Below are positions 47,668 through 56,021 of a DNA stretch of 64,000 nucleotides, piece after piece. Under the pieces are notes generated by a model that was not told the origin of the DNA, made no database searches, and saw only the letters and a list, made by a program, of their open reading frames with translations. This stretch comes from Echinicola soli. GTDB lineage: Bacteria; Bacteroidota; Bacteroidia; Cytophagales; Cyclobacteriaceae. Location of the stretch: NCBI RefSeq assembly GCF_006575665.1, contig NZ_CP041253.1, positions 2,951,001-3,015,000 on the forward strand. Reading direction: 5' to 3'. The stretch's first letter is position 1; each line of letters opens with the position of its first letter. Made by a program: the position numbers and the translations under genes.

Positions 47668-47976
47668 ATGAAAAAATTGTTGTTTATTCTGCCCATTTTA
47701 TCGATTACACTTTTCGTAGTCAGCTGTTCTTCGATGAAGGGAGCTCCTAATTACAAAGTAGGCATGGAAGAAAGTGATTTTCTAAAAGTCCACCCAGATG
47801 CAGTGATCAGCAACTTGGAGGGAGAGCAAAAGACCTATCGTGTGGTCAGGGATGAACGGTTTTATCTTTTAGCGACATTTGAGGATGAGCGATTGGTAAA
47901 ACTGGAGGAAAAAGAATTACCACCATACTGGAACAAGAAAACTGCTCCTGATGCAAGTGAAGATCAAAAGCAGTAA
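47668..47976 (+). CDS. Small predicted lipoprotein
   Basis: A 102-residue protein with a lipobox (FVVSCSSMKG at about residue 20). The mature part is short and polar (YKVGMEESDFLKVHPDA, EQKTYRVVRDERFYLLATF, ELPPYWNKK) and resembles no family I know, though the YKVGMEESDFL segment recalls the SmpA/BamE-like fold in which a substrate-binding beta-sheet follows two helices. Convergent with the next gene, 10 bp away. Confidence 0.7.
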   Translation: MKKLLFILPILSITLFVVSCSSMKGAPNYKVGMEESDFLKVHPDAVISNLEGEQKTYRVVRDERFYLLATFEDERLVKLEEKELPPYWNKKTAPDASEDQKQ

Positions 47977-47986
47977 GTGGAAAGAT

Positions 47987-48214
47987 TTAGGCCAAGCCCT
48001 TTAGGTACATATTAAATTCCAAGGGGCTGCAAGACTCAAATTCGTCCACTTCAAGATCATCATAGATTTCGTCATCGAATTCCATGATGGTCTTTTCTAT
48101 TTTACCGGAAGGGTGTATGATGAGTTCGATTCCTGTAAAGTCAGCAGGGTTAACCTTGACGAGGACTTTATAATCTTCAAATGTCCTTTTGAAATATTTA
48201 GGGAGATTATCCAT
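47987..48214 (-). CDS. Small conserved hypothetical protein
   Basis: A 75-residue acidic protein (MDNLPKYFKRTFEDYKVLVK at the start; DDEIYDDLEVDEFESCSPLEF late). No signal peptide or membrane helix. The composition and codon use fit a real gene, and the coding end nearly meets the convergent lipoprotein gene. Function unknown; similar short proteins appear in other Bacteroidota. Confidence 0.65.
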   Translation of the reverse strand: MDNLPKYFKRTFEDYKVLVKVNPADFTGIELIIHPSGKIEKTIMEFDDEIYDDLEVDEFESCSPLEFNMYLKGLA

Positions 48215-48392
48215 AAAGAGGGAGATTGTAAGTTAATTAGGACAAAGGTAATGGATTTTTCGAAGTGGAGAAGTGTGATGGAGTAGCAATGAAGGGTAAA
48301 TAGCACCATATGAATACGGTGAAAATCGCATGTTATTCCTAACGGTCAAACGGGGAGACGAATATTTTTGTGAAATTTTGTAGTAAATGTTT

Positions 48393-48421
48393 TTTGCAAA
48401 TAGAATCCATTTTTATATTTG
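48393..48421 (+). promoter_or_regulatory. Promoter of the trp operon leader
   Basis: TTTG (48393-48396) and TATATTTG (48414-48421) are separated by 17 nt, matching the Bacteroidota promoter consensus. The leader peptide ATG follows 16 bp after the -7 box, so the RNA would start just before the leader's ribosome site. Confidence 0.7.
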
Positions 48422-48436
48422 CCTGAAGATAAAAAA

Positions 48437-48502
48437 ATGAAACAATTCAATACTCAATATTGGTGGTGGCAAATGGAACTTCTGACTGGGAAGAACAGCT
48501 GA
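48437..48502 (+). CDS. trpL: trp operon leader peptide
   Basis: A 21-residue open frame with three consecutive Trp codons (QYWWWQM, TGG at 48461, 48464 and 48467) just upstream of a terminator and trpE. It follows an A-rich ribosome-binding region. When charged tRNA-Trp is short, the ribosome should stall on these codons and prevent the terminator from forming. Three adjacent Trp codons in so short an open frame before a trp operon are very unlikely by chance. Confidence 0.88.
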   Translation: MKQFNTQYWWWQMELLTGKNS

Positions 48503-48577
48503 CCATTGCCTATATGTAAAAGAGTAAAAAATATTACCTTATAAGGCTTGCTGGAATTCCCCGGTAAGCCTTTTTTT
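48503..48577 (+). terminator. trp attenuator: alternative stem and terminator
   Basis: AGGCTTGCTGG pairs with CCGGTAAGCCT (terminator about 48543-48577, with two G-U pairs) and is followed by seven T. GGCAAATGG over the Trp codons (48468-48476) can pair with CCATTGCC (48503-48510). That same CCA and GCCT can instead pair with TGG and AGGC of the terminator's left arm, giving a weaker antiterminator. The order is leader peptide, pause stem, antiterminator, terminator, as in enterobacterial trp. Confidence 0.75.
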
Positions 48578-48598
48578 ATTTTATTCGATAGTTTAACC

Positions 48599-50008
48599 AT
48601 GGACACACTACAAAGATTTAAGATCAACACACGGTACAAGAAACGACTGGCGGACACCATTACCCCAGTGAGTATTTACCTACAAGTGAGGGACAAGTTT
48701 AAAAACCCTATCCTACTGGAGAGTTCTGATTATCATGGCCAGGACAATAGCTATTCGTACATATGTTTCAATCCTATGGCTACTTTTTCTTTTGATGGAA
48801 AGACCATAAGGGAGACTTTTCCAGAGGAAGGGAAAAACCAATATGACTTGAAAAAAGGGGATAAATTGGTGGATAAACTGAAAGCCTTTTCATCCAGGTT
48901 TGAAGAGGAATCCAATGATTTCAAATTTATCACCAACGGTCTTTTTGGTTATATGCAGTTTGATACGGTGGGGAGTTTTGAGGACATCACACTGGAAAAT
49001 ACCAAGGAGTCTGCTGTGCCGCAGGCTTTTTATGCAGTCTATAAGAATGTCATTGTGGTCGATCACTTTAAGAATGAACTCCATATTTTTGATTATCATA
49101 TTAATGGCGAAGATGACCGGATAACAGAAATCGAAACCCTTCTGAACAACCGCAACATCCCGACCTATTCGTTTAAGTTGGACGGAGAGGAGACTTCCAA
49201 TTATACCGACAACCAGTTCTTGGATATCCTTCGTCAGGGCCGAGAACATTGTTTTAAGGGGGATGTCTTCCAGATAGTGCTTTCAAGGTGCTACACCACA
49301 GGTTTTAAGGGAGATGAGTTTAATGTTTATCGTGCATTAAGGTCCGTTAATCCTTCTCCGTACTTGTTTTATTTTGATTACGGCTCTTATAAGGTTTTTG
49401 GAAGTTCTCCTGAAGCACAGATTGTCGTGAAGGGCAGAAAGGCTACGATTTATCCTATTGCAGGGACGTTTAAACGAACAGGGAATGACCTGGCGGACGC
49501 CGAATTGGCCACCAAACTTTACGATGATCCAAAAGAAAATTCGGAGCATGTGATGCTGGTGGACCTGGCCAGGAACGACCTGAGCAGGTCATCAGAAAAA
49601 GTAGAAGTAGAGGTGTTTAAAGAAATCCAATATTACTCCCATGTCATCCACTTGGTGTCAAAAGTAACGGGCATGCTGCCTGAGACGGCTAATCCCCTTC
49701 AACTAGTAGCGGATACTTTCCCGGCGGGGACGCTTTCAGGCGCTCCCAAATATAGGGCAATGGAGATCATCGACAAGCTTGAAAACACCAGCCGTAAATT
49801 CTATGGAGGTGCCATTGGCTTTTTGGGATTCAATGGAGACTTTAACCATGCTATCCTGATCAGGTCATTCGTATCCGAAAACAACAAGCTTCGTTTCCAA
49901 GCTGGAGCCGGGGTAGTGGCCAAATCTTCCATCGAAAGCGAACTTCAAGAAGTCACCAACAAACTCCAAGCCCTCCGCGTCGCCCTCAAAGCCGCCGAAG
50001 AAGTTTAA
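48599..50008 (+). CDS. trpE: Anthranilate synthase component I
   Basis: A 469-residue enzyme that makes anthranilate from chorismate with the glutaminase TrpG. The start at 48599 (MDTLQRF) lies right after the attenuator; an in-frame ATG at 48548 is inside the terminator and is rejected. The LLES segment near residue 40 is the known Trp feedback site motif. The chorismate-binding core shows GDVFQIVLSRCY, SSPEAQIVVKG, PIAGTFKRTGND, MLVDLARNDLSR and GTLSGAPKYRAMEII. It is first in the trp operon and so is doubly controlled: by attenuation and by feedback. Confidence 0.96.
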   Translation: MDTLQRFKINTRYKKRLADTITPVSIYLQVRDKFKNPILLESSDYHGQDNSYSYICFNPMATFSFDGKTIRETFPEEGKNQYDLKKGDKLVDKLKAFSSRFEEESNDFKFITNGLFGYMQFDTVGSFEDITLENTKESAVPQAFYAVYKNVIVVDHFKNELHIFDYHINGEDDRITEIETLLNNRNIPTYSFKLDGEETSNYTDNQFLDILRQGREHCFKGDVFQIVLSRCYTTGFKGDEFNVYRALRSVNPSPYLFYFDYGSYKVFGSSPEAQIVVKGRKATIYPIAGTFKRTGNDLADAELATKLYDDPKENSEHVMLVDLARNDLSRSSEKVEVEVFKEIQYYSHVIHLVSKVTGMLPETANPLQLVADTFPAGTLSGAPKYRAMEIIDKLENTSRKFYGGAIGFLGFNGDFNHAILIRSFVSENNKLRFQAGAGVVAKSSIESELQEVTNKLQALRVALKAAEEV

Positions 50009-50038
50009 GGATTAAAAAAAATTAAGAATTGGAAAATT

Positions 50039-50362
50039 ATGGCAAAGAATGACTGCTTTGAGGAATTGGATGTTCGGAAGTATGCTGCTGAAATTGGAAT
50101 AGAAGTCTATGATTTAGTTGATAAATTACCATTATCTAAGGACTTTAAATCAAGAGACCAATTAAGTGGGGCTGCAATTTCAATATCAAACAATATTGCA
50201 GAAGGCTTTGAGTACAATGACAACAAGAATTTTATCCGATTTCTAGAATACGCAAAAGGTTCTGCAGGGGAGTTAAGAAGCCAAGCATTTGTTTTGTCCA
50301 AAGCCGGTAGAATAAAAGAAGATGACTATTGGGATTTAAAAGAAAGCCTTTTAAATATTTAG
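50039..50362 (+). CDS. Four-helix-bundle protein (23S rRNA IVS type), truncated by a stop
   Basis: A 107-residue protein of the S23/IVS four-helix family: FEELDVRKYAAEIGIEVYDL, FKSRDQLSGAAISISNNIAEGF and FIRFLEYAKGSAGELRSQ are its conserved helices. The frame stops at TAG 50360-50362 after LLNI, but the same frame continues for 18 more codons (KEIKGFINYLRAFEKKIK) to TGA at 50417-50419, the normal C-terminal helix; the gene is thus cut by one nonsense mutation. These genes are best known from intervening sequences in rRNA operons; here it sits between trpE and trpG with no rRNA near. Function unknown; it may be a passenger. Confidence 0.85.
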   Translation: MAKNDCFEELDVRKYAAEIGIEVYDLVDKLPLSKDFKSRDQLSGAAISISNNIAEGFEYNDNKNFIRFLEYAKGSAGELRSQAFVLSKAGRIKEDDYWDLKESLLNI

Positions 50363-50492
50363 AAGGAAATTAAAGGGTTTATTAATTACTTAAGGGCATT
50401 TGAAAAAAAAATAAAATGAGATGAGGAAAATGGATGTTGGAAATAAATAATTTTTCAATTTTTAAATTTTTCAATCTTTCAATCAAGATACC

Positions 50493-51062
50493 ATGAAAAT
50501 ACTAGTACTCGATAATTACGATTCATTTACATATAACCTGGTGTATATCATCCGTGAGCTGGGGTATGGAGCAGCGATGGACGTCTTCCGGAATGATAAA
50601 ATCAGTGTGGAAGATGTGGCAGCTTACGATAAGATATTGCTGTCACCGGGACCAGGGGTTCCTGCCGATGCGGGCATCATGCCGGAGCTGTTGAAGAAGT
50701 ATGCCGCTAAGAAAGATATTCTTGGCGTTTGTCTGGGGCATCAGGCTATAGGGGAGGCTTTTGGAAGTGGGCTAAATAACCTAACGGAAGTGGTGCACGG
50801 TGTTGCTTCTGAGGTGAAGGTATTACAGAAAGACCTGCTTTTTGATGGTGTGCCCGATAGCTTTAAAATCGGAAGGTACCACAGCTGGGTGATCGATGAG
50901 TCTACGCTGTCAGAAGACTTGGAAATTACGGCCAAAACTCCAGATGGACAGATCATGGCCGTAAGGCACAAGGAGTATAAAGTGAGAGGGCTGCAGTTTC
51001 ATCCAGAAAGCGTGCTGACGGAGCACGGAAAGCAGATTGTCCAAAACTGGATAAATAGCTGA
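50493..51062 (+). CDS. trpG: Anthranilate synthase glutaminase component
   Basis: A 189-residue class I glutamine amidotransferase. LVLDNYDSFTYNLVYI and LLSPGPGVPADAG begin it, the nucleophile Cys is in GVCLGHQAIGEAFG and the His/Glu pair in LQFHPESVLTEHG. It supplies ammonia to TrpE; a shared PabA role in folate synthesis is possible. The spacer from the IVS-type gene is AT-rich and contains a CAATCTTTCAATC-type repeat (about 50455-50487) just before the start. Confidence 0.95.
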   Translation: MKILVLDNYDSFTYNLVYIIRELGYGAAMDVFRNDKISVEDVAAYDKILLSPGPGVPADAGIMPELLKKYAAKKDILGVCLGHQAIGEAFGSGLNNLTEVVHGVASEVKVLQKDLLFDGVPDSFKIGRYHSWVIDESTLSEDLEITAKTPDGQIMAVRHKEYKVRGLQFHPESVLTEHGKQIVQNWINS

Positions 51063-51206
51063 TCTTTGGCAGTTAATCAGTAAATTACACGGAAATAAGC
51101 AACCATCATCTAAAGCCAGTGCTTTGGAGTAATAATAAGTTTGATCATGAAATCGAGCATGACCATAACGTCTCATAGAGGGATGATTATCAACTTGCGG
51201 GATTCT

Positions 51207-51245
51207 CCCGAATTAAGCCTGAGGCAGACAGGTTCGGGACAGGCT
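51207..51245. repeat. Hairpin repeat with interlocking stems between trpG and trpD
   Basis: CCCGAA (51207-51212) can pair with TTCGGG (51233-51238), and AGCCTG (51216-51221) with CAGGCT (51240-51245); the two pairings cross and would make a pseudoknot or exclude each other. The TTCGGGACAGGCT half recurs near 46320-46333 (TTTCGGGACAGGCT). It lies inside the 213-bp trpG-trpD gap, the longest in the operon apart from the leader. Confidence 0.55.
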
Positions 51246-51275
51246 ATTTGACCATTGAAAATGAACTAAAAGCAG

Positions 51276-52292
51276 ATGAAAGAGATTCTAAATCACCTAA
51301 TTGAACATAGGACACTAGGCAAGGCAGAGGCGAAGGAAACGTTGAAAAAAATAACCTCAGGCGAGTATAACCAAAGCCAAATGGCGGCTTTTATGACCGT
51401 CTACATGATGAGGAGCATCACGGTGGAGGAATTGGAAGGATTCCGTGAAGCAATGCTCGAACAGTGTATCCCTGTAGAAATTGCAGAGTATGACGCCATG
51501 GACCTGTGCGGTACCGGCGGAGATGGGAAGGATACTTTTAATATTTCCACCCTTTCCTCCTTTGTGGTAGCCGGTGCGGGACAAAACGTAGCCAAACATG
51601 GTAATAACGGGGTTTCTTCCATTTGCGGATCCTCTAACTTATTGGCGCATTTTGGTTATGAATTCACCAATGACATCGATGTGATCCGGAAAAACCTTGA
51701 TGAAGCGGGGATTTGCTTTCTACATGCGCCGCTTTTTCATCCGGCGATGAAGAATGTCGGTCCTATCCGAAAAGAATTAGGCGTGAAAACTTTCTTTAAC
51801 ATGCTTGGGCCGATGGTAAATCCCAGCTTTCCAAAGAAACAATTGGTCGGGGTGTTTAGCTTGGAACTGGCGAGGCTCTATGGCTATTTGTATCAAAATA
51901 GCCGTGTAGACTTCAGTATTTTACACTCGTTGGATGGATATGATGAGGTTTCGCTTACCGGGGATTTTAAAATGGTCTCCAATGGCGGCGAGCGACTGAT
52001 CTCTCCAGAGTCTATCGGCTTGCCCAAAGTAAATCCTTCGGCAATTGAAGGAGGCAAAACGATCGAGGAATCTGCTAAAATCTTCCAAAATATCCTCAAA
52101 GGGGAAGGAACGCAAGCCCAGCGGGCAGTGATCCTGGCCAATGCCGCAGCGGCACTGGTTACTGCTGATCAATCAATGGACTTTGAAGAAGGTATTGCCA
52201 AGGCGACGGCTTCTCTGGACAGTGGCAAGGCCCTTCAAACGTTCAAAAATTTGGTCAACCCAAAAACATCTGTTTCACTAGCAAAACCATAA
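51276..52292 (+). CDS. trpD: Anthranilate phosphoribosyltransferase
   Basis: A 338-residue enzyme that joins anthranilate to PRPP. The glycine-rich motifs are visible: DLCGTGGDGKDTFNIST, KHGNNGVSSICGSSNLLAHF and RKELGVKTFFNMLGPMVNP. The N-terminal helical domain (ILNHLIEHRTLGKAEA) and full length fit the family. It is not fused to TrpG, unlike in enteric bacteria. Confidence 0.96.
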   Translation: MKEILNHLIEHRTLGKAEAKETLKKITSGEYNQSQMAAFMTVYMMRSITVEELEGFREAMLEQCIPVEIAEYDAMDLCGTGGDGKDTFNISTLSSFVVAGAGQNVAKHGNNGVSSICGSSNLLAHFGYEFTNDIDVIRKNLDEAGICFLHAPLFHPAMKNVGPIRKELGVKTFFNMLGPMVNPSFPKKQLVGVFSLELARLYGYLYQNSRVDFSILHSLDGYDEVSLTGDFKMVSNGGERLISPESIGLPKVNPSAIEGGKTIEESAKIFQNILKGEGTQAQRAVILANAAAALVTADQSMDFEEGIAKATASLDSGKALQTFKNLVNPKTSVSLAKP

Positions 52293-52295
52293 TCC

Positions 52296-53114
52296 ATGAA
52301 TATACTTGACAAAATCATTGCCCATAAAAAGGAAGAAGTAACTGAACGCAAAGGCTTGGTGCCCACAAAAATGTTGGAGCGAAGCATTTTCTTTGAAAGT
52401 AAGGTGGTGTCCATGAAGAAATATGTGACTGATCCCGAGAAAACCGGTATTATCGCGGAATTCAAGAGAAAGTCCCCTTCCAAAGGCGCTATCAACAGTG
52501 CAGCAAAAGTGGAAAAAACCAGCATCGGATATATGCAAGCAGGGGCTTCGGCATTGTCCGTTCTGACAGACAAGGAGTTCTTTGGTGGTTCCAATGAAGA
52601 CTTGACCACTGCTAGACGGTTCAATTTCTGCCCTATTCTGAGAAAGGATTTTATCATCGACGAATACCAAATCGTGGAAGCCAAATCAATAGGGGCAGAT
52701 TGCATCCTGTTGATTGCTGCGGCACTGGAACCAAAGCGGTTAGAGGAACTGGCTGCCTTTGCGCACAAGCTGGGACTGGAAGTACTGATGGAAGTGCACG
52801 ACCAAGAGGAACTGGACCGGTCACTGAACGATCAGCTGGATTTGGTGGGGGTCAATAACAGAAGCTTAAAGACTTTTGAAGTATCGTTGGATACCTCTTA
52901 TGGTTTGGTAGGTAAAATTCCTGATAAATTCGTGAAAATTTCTGAAAGTGGGATTTCTGATCCCCAGACCTTGGTAGACTTGAAGAAAGGGGGATTTGAT
53001 GGGTTCTTGATAGGGGAGAACTTTATGAAATCCATCAGGCCACATCAGGCAGCCTATAACTTTATGAACAAATACAGGGAGTTAAGCCCAGATTTCAAAA
53101 CGGAAACAGTTTGA
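52296..53114 (+). CDS. trpC: Indole-3-glycerol-phosphate synthase
   Basis: A 272-residue TIM-barrel enzyme that closes the indole ring. IIAEFKRKSPSKGAI holds the catalytic lysine, ALSVLTDKEFFGGSNEDL and RKDFIIDEYQIVEAKSIGAD follow, and LVGVNNRSLKTFEV and SESGISDPQTL close the barrel. It starts 3 bp after trpD and its stop lies next to the trpF start; it is a separate protein, not fused to TrpF. Confidence 0.96.
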   Translation: MNILDKIIAHKKEEVTERKGLVPTKMLERSIFFESKVVSMKKYVTDPEKTGIIAEFKRKSPSKGAINSAAKVEKTSIGYMQAGASALSVLTDKEFFGGSNEDLTTARRFNFCPILRKDFIIDEYQIVEAKSIGADCILLIAAALEPKRLEELAAFAHKLGLEVLMEVHDQEELDRSLNDQLDLVGVNNRSLKTFEVSLDTSYGLVGKIPDKFVKISESGISDPQTLVDLKKGGFDGFLIGENFMKSIRPHQAAYNFMNKYRELSPDFKTETV

Positions 53115-53116
53115 CC

Positions 53117-53743
53117 ATGTTAGTGAAAGTATGTGGTATGCGCGATGTAGAAAACATCAGGGAGCTGGACGAAAAGGTTCAGCCAGACCTGATGGGGATG
53201 ATTTTTTATCCAAAATCTTCTCGGTATGTCGCTGATGCTTCCACTATTCCATCCACCAAAGCCGCCAAAGTGGGCGTGTTCGTGAATGTGCCGATGGCAG
53301 AGATAGTAACGAAAGCCAATGATTTTGGCCTGGCCTATATCCAGCTTCATGGTGATGAGGATGTGGCTTTTGTGGCGGACCTGAAGAAGCAGATTACTGC
53401 TGATATCATAAAGGTTTTCAGGGTTACAGGGGAGGTAGACTGGACGTATTTAAAAGGCTTTGAGCCGCACGTAACATATTTTCTGTTTGATACGGAAACG
53501 AAGGGATATGGAGGATCAGGAAAACGGTTCGATTGGGAGCTTTTGGAAAAATATCCGTTGGAAAGACCATTTTTGTTAAGTGGGGGGATTCAAGAGGAAA
53601 ATGTGGAGGAAATCAAGCATCTACAGCAAAAGCAGCCTAAGCTGGCAGGTGTGGATATCAATTCTAAATTTGAGCTTCATGCAGCCTTTAAAGATGTGGA
53701 GAAAGTCATCCGTTTTGTAAAGGCGTTACAAGAAAAAATATAA
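53117..53743 (+). CDS. trpF: Phosphoribosylanthranilate isomerase
   Basis: A 208-residue TIM-barrel enzyme for the Amadori step. VKVCGMRDVENIREL carries the catalytic Cys, GMIFYPKSSRYV follows, and FDTETKGYGGSGKRFDWELL contains the catalytic Asp region. The ATG at 53117 is preferred to an upstream TTG overlapping the trpC stop. It nearly abuts trpC (2 bp), so the two are tightly coupled. Confidence 0.93.
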   Translation: MLVKVCGMRDVENIRELDEKVQPDLMGMIFYPKSSRYVADASTIPSTKAAKVGVFVNVPMAEIVTKANDFGLAYIQLHGDEDVAFVADLKKQITADIIKVFRVTGEVDWTYLKGFEPHVTYFLFDTETKGYGGSGKRFDWELLEKYPLERPFLLSGGIQEENVEEIKHLQQKQPKLAGVDINSKFELHAAFKDVEKVIRFVKALQEKI

Positions 53744-53785
53744 GCATTTAAATGTACCCTGCTTCAGGGAGTATTTGATAAAACT

Positions 53786-54964
53786 ATGGTTAAAGTAGAT
53801 GAAAAAGGGTTCTATGGGAAATTTGGGGGAGCTTACATCCCCGAAATGCTCTATCCCAATGTGGAAGAACTTAGGACCAATTATGAGAAAATTACCGAAT
53901 CGGACGAATTCAAAGATGAATTTCATGCGCTTTTAAAAGACTATGTAGGGCGTCCTACACCTTTGTACTATGCCAAGCGGCTGTCTGAGAAATATGGTGC
54001 AAAAATCTATCTCAAGCGGGAAGATCTCTGTCATACAGGAGCCCATAAGGTGAACAATACCATTGGCCAGATCATTTTGGCCAAGAAGCTGGGGAAGAAA
54101 CGTATTATCGCCGAAACCGGAGCTGGCCAACATGGGGTGGCTACGGCGACCGTTTGTGCCCTGATGGGGATGGATTGTACGGTCTTTATGGGAGCCATCG
54201 ACATGGAGCGCCAAAAGCCCAATGTAGAGCGGATGCGGATTTTGGGAGCGAAAGTGGTGCCCGCCACTTCCGGCAGCCAGACGTTAAAAGACGCAACCAA
54301 TGAAGCCCTCAGACAGTGGATCAATAATCCTGTGGACACCCATTACATTATTGGTTCGGTGGTAGGACCACATCCATATCCGGAAATGGTAGCGCGGTTC
54401 CAATCGGTGATCAGCGAAGAGATCAAATATCAGTTGAAAGAAAAAGAAGGCAAAGAAGACCCTGACTTGGTGATTGCCTGTGTAGGTGGTGGCAGTAATG
54501 CAGCTGGGGCTTTTTACCATTATTATAATACTCCTTCAGTTAGGTTAATTGCAGTCGAAGCAGCTGGACTAGGTGTAACCTCGGGAAAGTCCGCAGCGAC
54601 TACTGCGTTGGGTACACCGGGAGTTTTACATGGCAGTAAGACACTCTTGATGCAGACCGAAGACGGACAGGTGGTCGAGCCGCATTCCATTTCTGCTGGG
54701 TTGGATTATCCAGGTATAGGCCCAGTCCATGCCCATTTGTTCGATTCGAAAAGAGGCGAATTCTTTGCCGTGGAGGATGAGGATGCGATGAAAGCAGGAA
54801 TAGAGCTGAGCAGGTTGGAAGGAATCATTCCGGCGATTGAATCTGCCCATGCACTTTCGGCACTGAAGCAAGTGAAGTTTGGGGCAAGTGATGTGATTGT
54901 GATCAATCTGTCCGGAAGAGGTGACAAGGATTTGGATACATACATCAAGTGGGGAGGGTACTGA
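53786..54964 (+). CDS. trpB: Tryptophan synthase beta chain
   Basis: A 392-residue PLP enzyme. [14 protein letters not shown] starts it; the Schiff-base lysine is in [13 protein letters not shown], with [19 protein letters not shown] and [17 protein letters not shown] for PLP phosphate binding, and [14 protein letters not shown] at the C-terminus. It condenses indole with serine as a complex with TrpA. Confidence 0.97.
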   Translation: MVKVDEKGFYGKFGGAYIPEMLYPNVEELRTNYEKITESDEFKDEFHALLKDYVGRPTPLYYAKRLSEKYGAKIYLKREDLCHTGAHKVNNTIGQIILAKKLGKKRIIAETGAGQHGVATATVCALMGMDCTVFMGAIDMERQKPNVERMRILGAKVVPATSGSQTLKDATNEALRQWINNPVDTHYIIGSVVGPHPYPEMVARFQSVISEEIKYQLKEKEGKEDPDLVIACVGGGSNAAGAFYHYYNTPSVRLIAVEAAGLGVTSGKSAATTALGTPGVLHGSKTLLMQTEDGQVVEPHSISAGLDYPGIGPVHAHLFDSKRGEFFAVEDEDAMKAGIELSRLEGIIPAIESAHALSALKQVKFGASDVIVINLSGRGDKDLDTYIKWGGY

Positions 54965-55089
54965 GTATAGCATATCAAGTAGCTAGTATCAAGAGCAAAG
55001 AGCAAAGAAAAAAGAGGATTGGCAGGAGAAGTTGGAGAAGTTGTGTTACCAATCTTCCGATTTTACAATTTCCAATCTTTCAATCAACT
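54965..55089. repeat. Dispersed low-complexity repeats in the trpB-trpA gap
   Basis: Two kinds of text fill the gap. AGTAGCTAGTATCAAGAGC and AAAGAGCAAAG (54976-55012) match the family seen at 2660-2775. ACAATTTCCAATCTTTCAATC (about 55065-55085) matches the type seen before trpG and near 24780. Such a gap is unusual, since trpB and trpA normally overlap. Confidence 0.5.
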
Positions 55090-55866
55090 ATGAACCGAAT
55101 AGATCAATTATTTCAAGATAAGAAGGAAAACATCCTTTCCATATATTTTACAGCAGGTTTTCCCAAGTTGGAAGATACGCTCGCCATTATGGAAGCTATC
55201 GAAGAGGCGGGTGCTGATATCATCGAAGTGGGGATGCCTTATTCAGATCCTGTAGCCGATGGCCCTACCATTCAAGAAAGCAATAAAGTTGCCCTTGATA
55301 ATGGCATGAACATGAAAAAGATGTTTCTACAGCTGGAGCAAATGAGGGAAACGGTGACGATTCCAGTGGTACTGATGGGGTACCTTAATCCTATTTTGCA
55401 ATATGGTATAGAGGCATTTTGTAAGAAATGCAAGGAGGTGGGCGTGGATGGGCTTATTGTGCCAGACCTGCCTATTCAGCAATATCAGGATGATTATAAA
55501 GCATTGTTTGACGAATATGATCTTCGCAATACCTTTCTTATCTCTCCGCAGACCACTGAAGAGCGCATCCGTGAAATAGACCTACAGTCCGACGGGTTTA
55601 TCTACATGGTGTCTTCCCACAGCATCACAGGGGCAAAATCAGGTATTTCTGATGAGCAAGAGGCGTATTTTGAAAGGGTCAAAAACATGAAACTGGAAAA
55701 TCCACGATTGATAGGTTTTGGGATTTCAGACCATGCCACATTCTCCAAGGCTTCGGCCTACAGCAATGGTGCTATTATCGGCAGTGCTTTCATCAAAGTG
55801 ATCAGGGATGCCAAAGACCTAAAAGCAGATATTAAAACATACATTCACGGAGTAAAGCAGGGATAG
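55090..55866 (+). CDS. trpA: Tryptophan synthase alpha chain
   Basis: A 258-residue TIM-barrel enzyme that splits indole-3-glycerol phosphate. The frame is open further upstream, but the family start is at 55090 (MNRIDQLFQDK). IYFTAGFPKLEDTL and EVGMPYSDPVADGPTIQ hold the catalytic Glu and Asp, and VSSHSITGAKSGI the phosphate-binding region. It ends the biosynthetic trp set, followed by the DAHP synthase after 155 bp. Confidence 0.95.
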   Translation: MNRIDQLFQDKKENILSIYFTAGFPKLEDTLAIMEAIEEAGADIIEVGMPYSDPVADGPTIQESNKVALDNGMNMKKMFLQLEQMRETVTIPVVLMGYLNPILQYGIEAFCKKCKEVGVDGLIVPDLPIQQYQDDYKALFDEYDLRNTFLISPQTTEERIREIDLQSDGFIYMVSSHSITGAKSGISDEQEAYFERVKNMKLENPRLIGFGISDHATFSKASAYSNGAIIGSAFIKVIRDAKDLKADIKTYIHGVKQG

Positions 55867-56021
55867 TATTGGGGGAGGATAAAGAGCCAAGAATGAAGTA
55901 CCAAGTCACAAGCTCTTACCATCAAAAATTAATGGCTTAAAAGCAAAACAACGAGCCTGAAACCTTCAAACTTTACACGATTTAAACCTATTGACCTCCA
56001 AACTTTCTAAACAAATAAGAA

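Noticed and set aside
48548..48598. Upstream start for trpE at 48548
   Set aside because: The extra codons lie in the terminator hairpin and U-run and do not resemble the TrpE N-terminus.
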